Shown here piece after piece: positions 42,421 to 55,574 of a DNA stretch of 64,000 nt. The first letter of the stretch is position 1; each line of letters opens with the position of its first letter. The stretch is from Larix kaempferi (lineage: Eukaryota; Streptophyta; Pinopsida; Pinales; Pinaceae), in NCBI GenBank assembly GCA_027924585.1, contig BSBM01000036.1:7743001-7807000 (forward strand), written 5' to 3'. The notes beneath the pieces are model-generated. The model worked only from the letters and a program-made list of their open reading frames with translations, was not told where the DNA came from and ran no database searches. The position numbers and the translations under genes were made by a program.

Positions 42421-45370
42421 TTCAAAATAGCATGGACATAGGTTAAACACTACAAGGTCACGTGGATGCGGGTTAGACACATACAAGTCATGTTCGTGTA
42501 TATAGATGGTATTTTTTGAAGCTTTAACTGAGAAGGGATAAAGGGGTTTGAACCATAACAGGGTAAGGGAGTCTACAATGATGTAAATCAACTAAAAAAG
42601 GCATGTTGCAGAGATGTCGCAAATAATGCTATAACAGAGACCCACAGATATGAAATTAAGTGGCAAGGTACTAATTACAATATAACAAGTGTGAATAAAG
42701 GATCTTTGGTTGAACACTTGTAGAATCAAATGATTAGTGGTCATTGATATATACTCACTGTCACTTGAAATGATAGCTACCACTAATGACTAGAAGTTCC
42801 AAGTTACTATAAGGTTTCCTAGACCAACTTCCAAGATAATTATTTGGCATCATAGGAAGAGGTATTTCAAAAGGAGGGCATTAATGAATCCCGCATAAAC
42901 CGACATGGAAAAAAGATAAAGGTTTTGATATGACTTGGTAGATTTGAGAAGATCCATTACTGTATACTGACACAAGGAAGGTCGACATGATTGGTTAAGA
43001 ATATCTAAGGAATGGCTGACACATGTTAAAACTTCCCTTGAACATACAATGCAACACATGGTGATGTCTAGCAACATAAGACTCAAGTAGCTTAAATCAA
43101 GTAAATCCATCATCACTAGATGCATTGACGAATGCTACATAAGGAAGAGAAGGATAACCCATCGATGGAGTATAATCTCATAATCATGGTACAATTTCCT
43201 AAGGTAAATGTTTATGAACTGGATGAACAACGACTGACGCAAATATGTATTGTGTTCAAGGGCAACCAATACTGACTATTGTTGTTTCTCTTCATGATGA
43301 AATAAAAATGGATTCAGTTTTCCCCTTTTTGAATTTATATTTTTTAATGTTTTTTTCCTTTTTCATTAGAAGCTTGAAAAGGAATAAAGAATGCTATAAT
43401 ACAATGGAGGAAACAAGTTTCCCAGAGGCATGCGCCTACATTCCAATGGCATGGGCTAGGTAAAGGAAATAATAAGGTTGTAAACAAGAGCTAAGCTAGT
43501 TATGTACACTCATGGGATAGTTTCCTCCATGGGTATGGCTATCTGAAACAAGATCAATGTCAAGAGACGAAAAAATAGTACCAAGTAACTGTGAAAAATC
43601 AGGGACACAAAATGACCACTTAGAAAGGAGGCAATGTGCACTAAACCATAGGTAGGTTGAATCTCATAAAGAATGAGATGCACATTAATCGTTGTGGATT
43701 AAGGTCTATCAAACAATGTCTTGAGCCATATAAGTTAAACTTGTGATTGTTCCTTGGTTCTCAACAATTAAAACTTATCATAACCCCATTTTTTAGTAGA
43801 AAAAGAGGCTTGAATAATGCAATAAATATCCAAAATATTAAAAAATTGAACATGTGCATCATTGTTTTACCCGGTGGATAAAAATTAGTCATGAGAAAGT
43901 AAAAGACAAGTGTAGAACTCATTTTTACCATTTTACTTGTATTTTTTAACATTGTTGGAGAGGAGCACAATAACCCTTCAAATTTTCAAGCTTGGTTTCT
44001 AAGAGCATCATGGCATCGTTTTCGAATACGTTAGTTACAAGTACTTCTCTAGCCACTTTCATTCCTGTCATTTCAGATTTCTAGAAAAATTTTGTTAAGG
44101 GGAAACTTTTTTAGTTTTTTCAATCCATGGTCACGCCTTTCAAGGCATAAGGGTTGACGAGAAGGCCATGGTCGTTCCAAAACTCTTTTATTTTTATTTT
44201 AAATGGGTACAAAATAAAAATATCAATTAAACTAAATGTTTTATTTTTATGTTAAATGAATTATTTAATAATGAAGAAGAGTTATGGGTTCATGATTCCT
44301 CCATTTTTCTTTTATTCATTTATTTTTCCTATTTCAAAGTTTAAAATGATTTTAAAACTAATGCCGATTTGAGTGCCAGTTATCCCACGCCATGCTACGA
44401 TTCCATTTATCCAACGTATTATTAGGCCAAGAAAGGAAATCAAATATAATTCATGTTTTTATTCACCTTGCTCCTGTTAAATTAAAATCAATTAGCACAT
44501 CTTATCACGAATAAATATTTGATTTTATCATGATCCAAAAACAATAAATTAAACTTGATTGTTTCCATCCATTAATGATAGATAATTCGGAATGATAATT
44601 AATTCATAATAATCCCAATATTAAAACCACGTCATTATCTCTATAAAACTGAACAATATTTTTAATCAGGCTAATATCAAATATAAGTGCATCTAATTAT
44701 GTGTCATCATGTTTGTGGGCATCGAATTATAGTTTTAGCAGTTACAATAAGTTGACGAGCAATGCAAATCAAGGGAGAAATAATCAAATCTGTAAGGTGC
44801 AAAGCTATGCAAAAGATATAATTTTTTAACCAACGTATTGGCTCCATAAAATGCAATCTGTTGCTCAAATTAAAATCTATCAGTTCACCTTCAACTTTTA
44901 AGACACAAATTATTTTTATCAAATTAACCCTTTAAATAATTTATATCAACCCGCCAAAACACATGATTAAGTTAATTGAATATTAAAACCAAATCTTTGG
45001 CAAAATGATAAAACTCAATTTTAAGCCAATCAAAGTAATAAGATAGCCCTGATAGGCCTAGGAGATCCCATCAACAGAGTCATCTATTAGTATGGAATCC
45101 CTAAAAAATTATTCTTGAAGTGATTAAATGAAAATAATTGTATTCAGACAAAATTCATAAATAGGACATATGTCTTGCTCATATCATCAATCTATGATTT
45201 TAAGGAGTTTCATGCAACAATTATTTTGTAAGTTCAATCAAGAGATCAGATACTCTATCGGCCAGGGGATTTCGGGGATGAATCATCAGTGATAACAGGT
45301 GGAGAGTACATGGGGAAATCTCGATGTGTTCAGTCTGACCAGAGTAGCCAATCCTGATGGGAAGGGGTTT
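42421..45370. other. AT-rich DNA without recognised features
   Basis: About 3 kb. Only short scattered open stretches, no repeated unit and no retroelement motif that I could see. It may include the rest of the element 5 LTR and older decayed repeats. Confidence 0.4.
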
Positions 45371-45375
45371 GATGT

Positions 45376-47511
45376 TGTCATGTCCCAAAATTTTGCATTG
45401 GGTCACAATGGCCTAAGCCCCTTGGCCATGCTCATGATAGTTTGTCAAATTGATGCTAAGGGTCAAATAATTGCTAAGAATGATGTCCAAGTTAGTAATA
45501 ATGTGAAATTAGATCCAAATGGACAAGGTGGGTCACATTAAGAGAAATTTCCAATTCAAGTTTGTAATATACCCATCCAAATGAACTGTCATGGAGGAAA
45601 ATTACTAGTTCCCTAGGTTGGGGATGGAAGATTTGGGATTTGAAATAAGAGAGATAATAAATGATGTTTGGAAATTAGAATGGAATAAATTTTTAATAAA
45701 TGAGCTAAATAAATAAATACAAGGGAAAATAAAAGTGGCAATTGATCATGAAGACACATGGAGGATGTGGGACCCACACAAGCTACATTTTCTATGCCAC
45801 ATAGCATCCTCCTCTTGTCATTTTGAATCCATAAAAAGCCCAATGTTCTTGGGATGAGTTGGAAGGTCAATATACTTGGTATGACTCAATTAAGGTCAAA
45901 TTGGAGTGGAAGAGTAACTCCCATGGAAGAGGAAGAAGCATTTTGGAACTAGTGGGACACTTGGACTAGATTCCCTAGCTCTATGACAACAATTATGAAG
46001 ATGCTATGACACCTATGACACAAATCAGACCTAAATGCTGACATCTGACATATATGACATCTTAAGGCTAAAAATAGCCTCCAAGAGAGCGCTCAAGGGA
46101 TTTATGGCAGCCAAAGAGACACCAATTCGAATTTGGAGAAGGAGGGGGCTAGAATTGGAAGGACAAGTGGCATACTTGGGAATCTCTTCCCAACTTGAGT
46201 TGGCATGAATCTATTGGAAGGAATTAGACCCATGGAGGACATTAAAAGTTTATAAAATACAATAACAAATAATTATGGTGGCTTTTGATCATTTTCACAA
46301 TTTGCATTTGCATTTGAGAGGAGAGCTAGTGGAGTGCTACTCTACTTGCCTTAGCACCAATTTCGAGGGTGAAAGACTCCCATCCTAGTTGGTAATTGGA
46401 AATTCCATTCAAAACTTTCATTTGGAGATTTAATGGAGACTTTTGTTACAAGTTGAAGCTATAGGGAAGCTCATGCTCACATCTCTTTCAACTTGCTTCT
46501 ACAACCATTCTTCTATTTCTTGGCATATTCTTGCTCCTTGAGGAGAGGCACACTTGTTGAGGTGATGAACTCTTTGGGATAGCTCTTGAGGCCCCTTATA
46601 TTTTTAATCTGATATATAACTCTTTTTTTATTGCTCAGAAGACTTTCAAGTCAAAACTCCAAGATATTTGATGTAAAAATGCTAAACTATGAACAAATGG
46701 TGTCATTTCCCCAATACCTTGTTATTTGCACTTGAAGTGGTATCAAATTCGAATGGTTCAGTCAATGTCTGATGTATTAATGTTGTATGGTGTACCACTA
46801 ATATGATTAATAAGTTTAATATTCATTATATAATCATTTGGAGCAATATTCTTAAGTTTCATAACCATTTGTGAAGATTTACTATCATTTCCCCCAAGGT
46901 CGAAACTAGTCTTTTTGTATCTGATTTAAGAGGGTTGTAGCAGACTTAATAAACTGAATGGTGATTCATATCAGACTATATTTATGTCCCTTAGATATCC
47001 CCTTCCTATTTTCATAAATTCAAGAGGTTCCAATAGCATTTGGAAATCCATTTCCAGCATCTACCCCATGGGGAATTGAACCCCTAATTGATAGTCAAAT
47101 TCCCTACATTGGCTAGAATTCAAAGGAGATTTGTAGAATCCTTTTGAAGACTCTAAATATTCCATTAACCTCATAATAATTTCCTAATTCCATCCATACA
47201 CCTTCTTTAACAATTTGGGATCATTTGGAGTCATTTGGAGACCAAGAGACCAATACTGGTCGAAGAGAAATTGCTAGTCAAACTCCCTACTTTAGCCAAT
47301 CTTAAAGGAGAATTGAAGAAGCCTCTTAAAGAATTAAATCATCCCTAAACATCATAATTATGTCCTAATATCATCCATACACCTTTTGTAACAATTTTGG
47401 AGCATTTGGAGTCATTTGGAGACCAAGAGACCAATACTAGTCAAAGGTCAAACTAGTGGAAAAAGTTGAAAATTTCACCATTTTAATAAATTTATAAAAA
47501 GGAACATTACA
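45376..47511 (+). repeat. 5' LTR of element 4
   Basis: Starts TGTCATGTCCC and ends GGAACATTACA. Aligns with 52178-54313 along its whole length. Confidence 0.92.
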
Positions 47512-47512
47512 G

Positions 47513-47524
47513 TGGTATCAGAGC
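47513..47524 (+). other. Primer binding site of element 4 (initiator tRNA-Met)
   Basis: TGGTATCAGAGC, one base after the 5' LTR. Confidence 0.92.
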
Positions 47525-49563
47525 ATGATATTGGAACCTAATGTGGTCTGATATTCATGAGGACAAGAATTCAGGGACCACCATTAGATATTAAAACCAA
47601 AAGTTCTTTTGTTGAAAAGGAAAAAGTAGGAAAAGAAGAGCAATTTGTTTTAGGAAACTATGACTAGGGATGAAAAGGGAACCTCGGATGATGGTGAGGA
47701 GCTGAGGAAACTCATGAAACCACTATTTTAAGACATGACCAAGCAAATTATGAAAGAATTCAAATTGTTGGCTATCCAACTTGGGAGAAAAGGAGTAATA
47801 GGAGGCAACAACAGTTCTCATTATGAGGAAAAGAAGCCAATGGGTGAACATATTTTCTCAAGCATGGGACCCATAATAGAGAAAATGAATTTCAAAGAAC
47901 ACCAAGGCCTACTACACCTAATTTCTTGATTCCAAAGAAAATATTAATACAACAAAAGATGTGGATTTAGTGAAGAAAGGTTCATGCCATTCTTGTAAAA
48001 GACCTTAGAGAGAAAACATAGAGAAAAACATATATGTGTGGGTAAAAAGAGTAGTGAAATATCTGAACCTTCACGGAATGCATATATTTCCCACTTGATG
48101 AGAGTTTTTGGGTTTCTTCAAAAAGAGATTCCAAATGCATTGATCTTAAGGAAACCAAAGGGAAAAGGGTATGATATAGATTGAAGGAGAAATATGAAGA
48201 TACATCCCATGAACTTGAAGAAGATTCTATCGAAAATATTGAAGATCATTTCCAGACACATTCTACCTTGGACATGAATCAAGGAGCATCTACTAATGGA
48301 TGCTTGAACTATGAAGGATTACCTACTGATGGGTGCTCACACCTCTATGTTGGTGACATAGAGATAACTTTTGAAAGTGTTGCTGCAAGCCAAATTTCCA
48401 TTAATCATGAGAATGAAGACCTTGTAGCAGTTGAAGAAGAAACAAGATCAACTTCCCCATCACCACTTGAGCTTCATGAAGTTGGTCCAAGTAAGAAGGA
48501 AGAATAAGAGGAGGTTCCTCTACAAGAGCCTCTTTTTCTTGAAGGGTCATTAACGATGAATGAAAAGAAGATCCAAGAGACCATTAGCATGCTCCATGAC
48601 ACTCAAGCATTAGTGTCAAATTCTTGTTGGAAGGTTTCTTCATTGAAGGATCCATCCTTCCTTGAAGACATGGAGAAGAGTCAAAGAGCAATGTGCAACA
48701 TCAAAGGTAATTTCATGTCTCTGATTTTTGATAAAAACAATTTGGTTGAGTTTAATGAATTGTTACATGATGCATACTTGAAGAATTATGAGGATATTCA
48801 TAAACTCAAAATTCAAAATGAGCAACTTCTTGAAAGGTTGCAATATACTTGTTCTTCCTCCCATGTTTCAAATTTTCAGATAGTAGATTGCATGGAGGAT
48901 TATCATGACATGGTAGATCATGAGAAACATGGAAAATTGCATGTGCTTGATGTGTTTGAAGATTATATTGATGATATTCAAGCACTTGATGTGGTGGAAG
49001 ATGAACTTGAGTTTCCTCTTGGAAATGGTGACACAATTTTTGAAGAAGTGTATGATTCCACTACCTTGGAACCAACCTATGAGGAAAGTTTTGCACTTTT
49101 GAGGGAGTTGCATGATCCTACCATTATGGACCATTCACATGAGGACACTTCTACACTTTCTAATCCTTTGGGTGAGTTGGTTCATTCTCGTACATCCTAC
49201 ACTTCCATATTTTGCAGCATTCATCCTAATGAAGTGTGGGTGAAAGGTTTATTTTTGGTGGTGCCACATGGGGAGAATGAAACTCCTATCTCTCCTTTAT
49301 ATGATGACATTATTAGAGCCATTTATTATTTACACTTGCAGCAGCATCCCTTGTTACCTTATGATGAGACACATCTACGTGGATGCACTTATGATGTTCA
49401 CTTGAGTCACTTGAAGATTCATGATTTTCCTTGCTCCTTGCTTAGTTCAATTGATATTGGAGGAACTTCATCCACTACTTGGGTGAAGAGACATATGATT
49501 GGAGCAAATTATTATTGGCAGAACCATCCTTTGTTATTTCTTGATGATACACATGTTCATGGA

Positions 49564-50136
49564 TGTTGATGTATATGTAACTTCGGAATATATTTCACCC
49601 ATGTATATTGTACTCCTATAGAGATGTTATTATTCCTCTATACAGAAGTGTCGTCATTTGTATTGGAAAGTGTCGCAAGTGTAGCAACTTGCAAGTGATG
49701 GGTTATTAGACAACCAAGTGTGGGGTCGACCCTGATTAGTATTACCATGGGTTATTAGACTGAGTTAGACAAGTCGGCCCTACTAGTTTATTAGGAAGGT
49801 CAGGTCATGTATAAATAGAGTGCGGGAGGCACTCTATTTGCTCATATCATTATTCACTTCTACACTCATCGGAAAGTGGCACACAAGTGAGGAAGGAGGA
49901 GTAGCTGCTAGAGAAGACTATCTCTTGTACTTGGGTTGTATCATTGCTCTTTCTATATCTGAGGAAGTTGTGGGGTTTTTCACCTTTATGGTTTTCCCCA
50001 ATGAAACTCTGTGTGTCTATTGTCTCATGTGATTGCTTGGTGTGATTGATATGCATTGTTATGCTTGATATGTTGTACATGTTATTCTCCCAGTAAAGAT
50101 CCTAGAGTATGTTGAATTAATGCTAAAAAATTAACA
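49564..50136 (+). repeat. Solo LTR D
   Basis: 573 bp, starts TGTTGATG and ends TTAACA, flanked by perfect target duplication ATGGA (49559-49563 and 50137-50141). It is absent from element 3 at the same place, which proves an insertion. It is not related to the other LTRs here. Confidence 0.92.
49810..49836 (+). promoter_or_regulatory. TATA box overlapping a hairpin in solo LTR D
   Basis: TATAAATAG (49810-49818) overlaps a perfect 8-bp stem TAGAGTGC/GCACTCTA (49816-49836) with loop GGGAG. Confidence 0.65.
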
Positions 50137-51059
50137 ATGGATGCACAAATTCTACTTACGTGAGGCCCTTGAAGGCTTATTGTTTTCCTTGCTCCCTACT
50201 TGGTTCATATTTTAGTGGAGGTCATTCATTCACTTCTTGGATGAAATAACACATGGTTGATTATTTTGATGCATCTTACATCCTTTTGGAGCAGAATTAT
50301 AGGACATGGGATCCTCACCTATGTCATGGGAGCATATTTGATTGGTCACTTGAAGCTTGTATTCACTTGGAAAATGGTGGTCTACTCACTTGGAGGTATA
50401 AGCACTTTCATGATTCTTTGATGAGGCACCTCCTTGATGTACATTTTTATTATGTTGTTATGTACTTTGATGATTTATTTTTTGTACTCATGAATTTTGG
50501 AAGTATGCATACAAGAAAATGGGATCCAAGAACTCTCTTTCTTGACGGTATGGGTTGGAGAGCACTCTTAATTGTTTGAGTGCAATCCAACCAATGGGAC
50601 CCTGGGATATTTTTTAGTCCCATTGATTTCAAAGTAGTATGGGAGATTGAGTCCCCACTTAATAAAGTGATTTTAATCATAGTAGTGCAGCAGCAAGCAT
50701 GGTGGTTCCTCTCTAAAATCTTCATGGAATCTCGAAGACTGAAAGTTGGGAAACACAGTGGCAACTTCAAGAATTATGCAGTGGTATCAGAAGGGGGTTT
50801 CCAAAATATAAAAGAGGTAAAGAGTAATTGTGAAAACATGGTTTTGATGGATTTAATTAACAATTTGGTGTTTATATGTGATATTACAGGGGATATCAAA
50901 ATGAAAAAGAAAACCCACATCTCCTTGCTTTTGGAAATACACAATTGTAGTGCATGGGTGGCTCTACTCAAGGTTTTAAAAGAGAAATTTTGGGAAGCAA
51001 AATTTTGGAAAGAAAGCAGTTTCTTCCACATAAATGTGTTGAACTTGCTTGAGGACAAG

Positions 51060-52152
51060 TGTTACACCAAAATTTCATCACCCTTGTGCAAGTGTCTCAA
51101 GTGTTGCAAGTGTTGCAAGTGTCGTCATCCTGACTTAGTATCGTCACCATGACCGTTGCAAGTATCGTCATTATGACCAAGTGTCGTCATCATGACTGTT
51201 GTGATAATGTCATCATATTGACCATTGTGTAAACTCTATGCTCTGACCCCTAAACTCATTATGGGCTAAAACATATCCAATTGAGAGATTTTTCCTGCCT
51301 AGTTGACCTCTTTGAGTAGGCTGTCGCACTTCTCCTTCATCTAGGATGCGACGTCACAGTTTCTGGTTAGCTAGGGTGAGACACTGTCACACTTGTCTTC
51401 CCACAGAGTGCGACGGCCCCTCTTTGTCGCTCTGTGTCCTCTACCAGGGTGCGACAAGGTTAGTTAAAGGCTATTTTGGAGAGTCTCGAGACCTCTCTAG
51501 ACGTTTGTTGAGGTTGAGGCCTATCCCTAGACTCTATGTGAGGTGGCATTTCGATTCCTAACCTAATGGGAAGGTCCCTTAACCATCTCCCTCTAATCCT
51601 CAACCTACCCTATCTCTTTAGCCCTATATAAACACCCACTCTCTCCATGGGAGGGAGGAAGTCTATGGTGTCCTTATGCTGATAGAATCCATATTGGTGA
51701 TTGGAAAGCTTGTACCATCTTGGAGGCTTGGCTTGGACATGTTGGATGGAGGATGCAATGTTGAGGCTTTGGTTGTAGCTTCATCCTTTCTATGTAATTC
51801 CCACTTTTATACAGTTAATATAATCTCTTTCCATAAACTGTTGTCTCATTGATGATGTTTAGAAATTTCTTCCTCAACTGTTAGTTTAGATCAGTTATTG
51901 TTTAGATATCTTGTACTGCTGTATTGTTTCCATATTTTCTTGACAGGTCTTGCAGCTGGAGATCTGACGACCACGAGACTGGGAGCAACAACAAGGAGAA
52001 GGATCCGCGATCTGAAAGGTATGATATCTAAGTACTCAATCTGTAACTAGATCTAGGGAATGAGTTTTGTATTCTGTTCTATTTGTTCTAGACTTACGTT
52101 AAGCTAGGGAGATAATGCCTTAGATCCGTCTTTGGTAGATTGTCTGATAAAA
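51060..52152 (+). repeat. Solo LTR C of the A/B/C family
   Basis: 1093 bp, starts TGTTACACC and ends GATAAAA (decayed from GATAACA), with perfect target duplication ACAAG (51055-51059 and 52153-52157). It has a TATA box TATATAAA at 51625-51632. The first part holds five GTCA-TNA-TGAC type repeats at about 51122-51222. Confidence 0.9.
51122..51222 (+). promoter_or_regulatory. Cluster of CGTCAYNATGAC repeats in U3 of LTR C
   Basis: CGTCATCCTGAC, CGTCACCATGAC, CGTCATTATGAC, CGTCATCATGAC and TGTCATCATATTGAC recur every 21-22 bp, an imperfect palindrome with the TGACG half-site of plant bZIP (TGA) factors. It is weak or absent in LTRs A and B. Confidence 0.5.
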
Positions 52153-52164
52153 ACAAGCAATATT

Positions 52165-52177
52165 GGAAAGGGAGGAT
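52165..52177 (+). other. Polypurine tract of element 4
   Basis: GGAAAGGGAGGAT directly before the 3' LTR start. Confidence 0.8.
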
Positions 52178-54313
52178 TGTTCATGTCCCAAAATTTTGCA
52201 TTGGGTCACAATGGCCTAAGCCCCTGGGACATACTCATGATAGTTTGTCAAATTGATGCTAAGGGTCAAATAATTACTAAGAATGATTTCCAAGTTATTA
52301 ATAATGTGAAATTAGATCCAAATGGACAAGGTGGGTCACATTAATATAAATTTCCAATTCAATTTTGTAATATACCCATCCAAATGAACTATCATGGAGG
52401 AAAATTACTAGTTCCCTAGGTTGGGGGTGGAAGCTTTGGGATTTGAAATAAGGGGGGTAATAAATGATGTTTGTACATTAGAATGGAATAAATATTTAAT
52501 AAAGGATATAAATAAATAAATACAATGGAAAATAAAAGTAGCAATTGATCATGAAGACACATGGAGGATGTGGGACCCACACAAGCTACATTTTCTATGC
52601 CACGTGGCATCCTCCTCTTGTCATTTCGAATGCATAAGAAGCCCATGTTCTTGGGATGATTTGGAAGGTCAATATACTTGGCATGACTCAATTAAGGTCG
52701 AATTGGAGTGGAAGAGTAACTCCCATGGAAGAGGAAGAGGCATTTTGGAACTAGTGGGACACTTGGACTAGATTCCCTAGCTCTATGACAACAACGATGA
52801 AGATGCTATGACACCTATGACATAAATCAGACCTGAATGATGACAACTGACATATATGACATGTCAGGGATAAACTAGCCTCCAAGAGGGTGCTCAAGGG
52901 ATTTATGGTAGCCAAAGAGACACCAATTCGAATTTGGAGAAGGAGGGGGCTAGAATTGGAAGGACAAGTGGCATACTTGGGAATCTCTTCCCAACTTGAG
53001 TTGGCATGAAGCGCTTGGAAGGAATTCTACCCATGGAGGAAATTAGAAGTTTATAAAATACAATAAAAAAGAAGGATGGTGGCTTTTGATCATTTTCACA
53101 ATTTGCATTTGCATTTGAGAGGAGAGCTAGTGGAGTGCTACTCTACTTGCCTTAGCACCAATTTCGAGGGTGAAAGATTCCCATCCTAGTTGGTTTTGGA
53201 AAGGCCATTCAGACCTTTCATTTGGAGCTTTAATGGATTATTTTGTTACGGTTTGAAGCTATAGGACAGCTCATGGTCACATATATTTCAACTTGCTTCT
53301 ACAACCATTCTTCTATTTCTTGGCATATTCTTGTTCCTTGAGGAGAGGTGCACTTGTTGAGGTGATGAACTCTTTGGGATAGATATTGAGGACCATTATA
53401 TTTGTAATATGATATATATACTCTGTATTTACTTCTCATAATACTTTCAGGTCGAAAATCCAAGAGATTTGATGTAAAAATGCTAAACTATGAACAAATA
53501 GTGTCATTTCCCCAATACCTTGTTATTTGCACTTGAAGTGGTATCAAATTCGAATGGTTCATTCAATGTATTATGTATTAATGTTGTATGGATTACCATT
53601 AATATTTTGAATAAGTTTCATATTCATTATACAATAATTTGGATCAATATTCTTAAGTTTCATAACCATTTGTGAAGATTTACTATCATTTCCCCCAAGG
53701 TCAAAACTAGTCTTTTTGTATCTGATTTAAGCGGGTTGTAGCAGACTTAATAAACTGAATGGTGATTCATATGAGACTATATTGATGTCCCTTATATATC
53801 CCCTTCCTCTTTTCATAAATTTGAGAGGGTACAATAGCATTTGGAGAGCCATTTCCAGCTTCTACCCCATGGGGAATTGAACCCCTAATTGCTAGTCAAA
53901 TTCCCTACATTGGACAGAATTCAAAGAAGAGTTGAAGAATCCTTTTGAAGACTCTAAAGCATAAATGAACCTAATAATAATTTCATAATACCATCCATAC
54001 ACCTATGTAACAATTTGGGAGTATTTAGAGTCATTTGGAGACCAAGAGACCAATACTAGTCAAACAGAAATTGCTAGTCAAACTCCCTACTTTGGATAGA
54101 ACTTAAATGAGAGTTGAAGAATCCTATTAAAGAATATGAAGAATCCCTGAACCTCATAATTATGTCCTAATATCATCCATACACCTTTTGTAACAATTTG
54201 GGAGCATTTGGATTCATTTGGAGACCAAGAGACCAATACTAGTCAAAGGTCGAACTAGTGGAAAAAGTTGAAAATTTCACCATTTTAATAAATTTCTAAA
54301 AAGGGACATTACA
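52178..54313 (+). repeat. 3' LTR of element 4
   Basis: Starts TGTTCATGTCCC and ends GGGACATTACA; 2136 bp, the same length as the 5' LTR. Confidence 0.92.
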
Positions 54314-54318
54314 GATGT

Positions 54319-55477
54319 GAGCCTTGTCATATGCATTTTCAAGAAAATATTTGATAGAACGCGGCCGAGACTCCGATATGAAAAGTATGATGGGATAGGT
54401 CTATTGCAGAAATTTTTGGGAGACACCTATCGAGGTTCAAAAAATGTGTATCGGGAGTCACCCCAATAAATCAAGTATGATATAGCAATACTGATGTCGG
54501 GGAACAGTACATTTCAAGATTTCGCAAAAGGTGTATCGGAGAGAGTTCCGATGAGCAATATCCGATAAGGTGATTTCAGGAGACGCTCATTGGGGATTCA
54601 AAAAAGGTGTGTCTAAAAGAATCCTAATAAGGAAACTCAAATAGGGCATTCTAAATATCGGGAAACAAATGTTGGGAGTTCACAATAGTGTATTTATTGC
54701 TGACCTAGATTATTTGGAGAACGAAATGAAGGAAGTGATATAAAAAATAAATACACACAAATATTTTGCAGAAAACACAGTAGTACAATAAAACCCAAAT
54801 TCTATTAATGAATGGACTAGAAAAACACTGTAAACTGTAAAGAAAACTAGCTCTAGGTGGTGGTAGCTTATCTCAGAAAAGAGATGTGTCGGCTACGCCA
54901 TCTGCAAGACTAAGTTACAATGATGCCAGAAAGGAATTTTTAACATAAATCGTAAATGAGAAAACTCTAAACATCAAAAACCCTAACCTCGAGAGATGAA
55001 ATGCCAAAAGGATTATGGGCCCCGATGTGGTTAGTTGATATGTCAACTTCTCATGGGCACAACATTTGCATACGATATCCATTTGGGGCACTCGATATCC
55101 TGTCAAAGAAGTTTGGCTAAGAAGGACTCCGTGTTATTGACCTAGACCATGTCGTCAGCAATTGTTTGGGTGCTATCGTGGAAAAAATATGTCGTTTAGG
55201 GCCTCAAAACGGCCTCGGAAGATCAGGGCCTAAAAAACCATAAAAAAATTGCCAATCTGGAAAAATGTCTTTGATTCAGTGGACTAAGTGAGTGGACACT
55301 GATGTCCATCTGGATCAATCCTAACTCCTTAGGAAGAAATGGTCTCCATTGCATCAATATCCCTCATCATATGGGGAAATTTCTGTTGAATTTGACTCCT
55401 AGTGAGCCACTTGCCTTGGCGAAGAAGCTACCCTACTTTGACAACCCAGTAGAGTTGCATGTTTTGTTGGCGTGTTC
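54319..55477. other. Unrecognised DNA between element 4 and the chromovirus LTR
   Basis: No convincing gene. Near 54400-54660 the words GGAGACRCYYAT and TTCAAAAAAxGTGT recur loosely. With 45299-45375 it forms the empty site of element 4. Confidence 0.4.
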
Positions 55478-55574
55478 TGGTCACGTCCCCACTGACCTCC
55501 ATGGCCACGGGAGACCCTGATACATTTTTTTTCTTCAAGATGCTTCCATTCACGCCTTTCCACAATCAGAAATT

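Larger units (their letters stand above)
47660..51059 (+). pseudogene. Long ORF of element 4, unknown protein, broken by a solo LTR
   Basis: Starts MTRDEKGTSDD at 47660; a TAA soon after is followed in the same frame by DMTKQIMKEF. A decayed stretch follows to 48180. From 48181 to 49563 one frame runs with a single TAA (48505), then the solo LTR 49564-50136 cuts in. Matching sequence resumes at 50142 and reaches 51059. Residues align with element 3 throughout, including IHKLKIQNEQLLERL, DDTHVHGC and GGLLTWRYKHFHDSLM. The protein is acidic with a coiled-coil stretch and loosely repeated blocks. Element 3 reads sense at the position of the 48505 stop and element 4 at those of element 3's, so the common ancestor was probably open. 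Confidence 0.68.
45376..54313 (+). mobile_element. Element 4: pol-less LTR retrotransposon of the element 3 family
   Basis: 8,938 bp, plus strand, flanked by perfect target duplication GATGT (45371-45375 and 54314-54318). Both LTRs are 2136 bp. It has an initiator tRNA-Met primer site and a PPT. The internal region codes the same unknown long protein as element 3 and no RT or INT. Two later insertions, now solo LTRs with perfect target duplications, interrupt it. Confidence 0.92.

Noticed and set aside
43245-43463. Short open frames in 42421-45370 as host genes
   Set aside because: All are short, AT-rich and without conserved motifs, splice context or repeats of residues.
55302-55520. 72-codon open frame left of the chromovirus LTR
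   Set aside because: No known motif, and it runs into LTR sequence; chance cannot be excluded.
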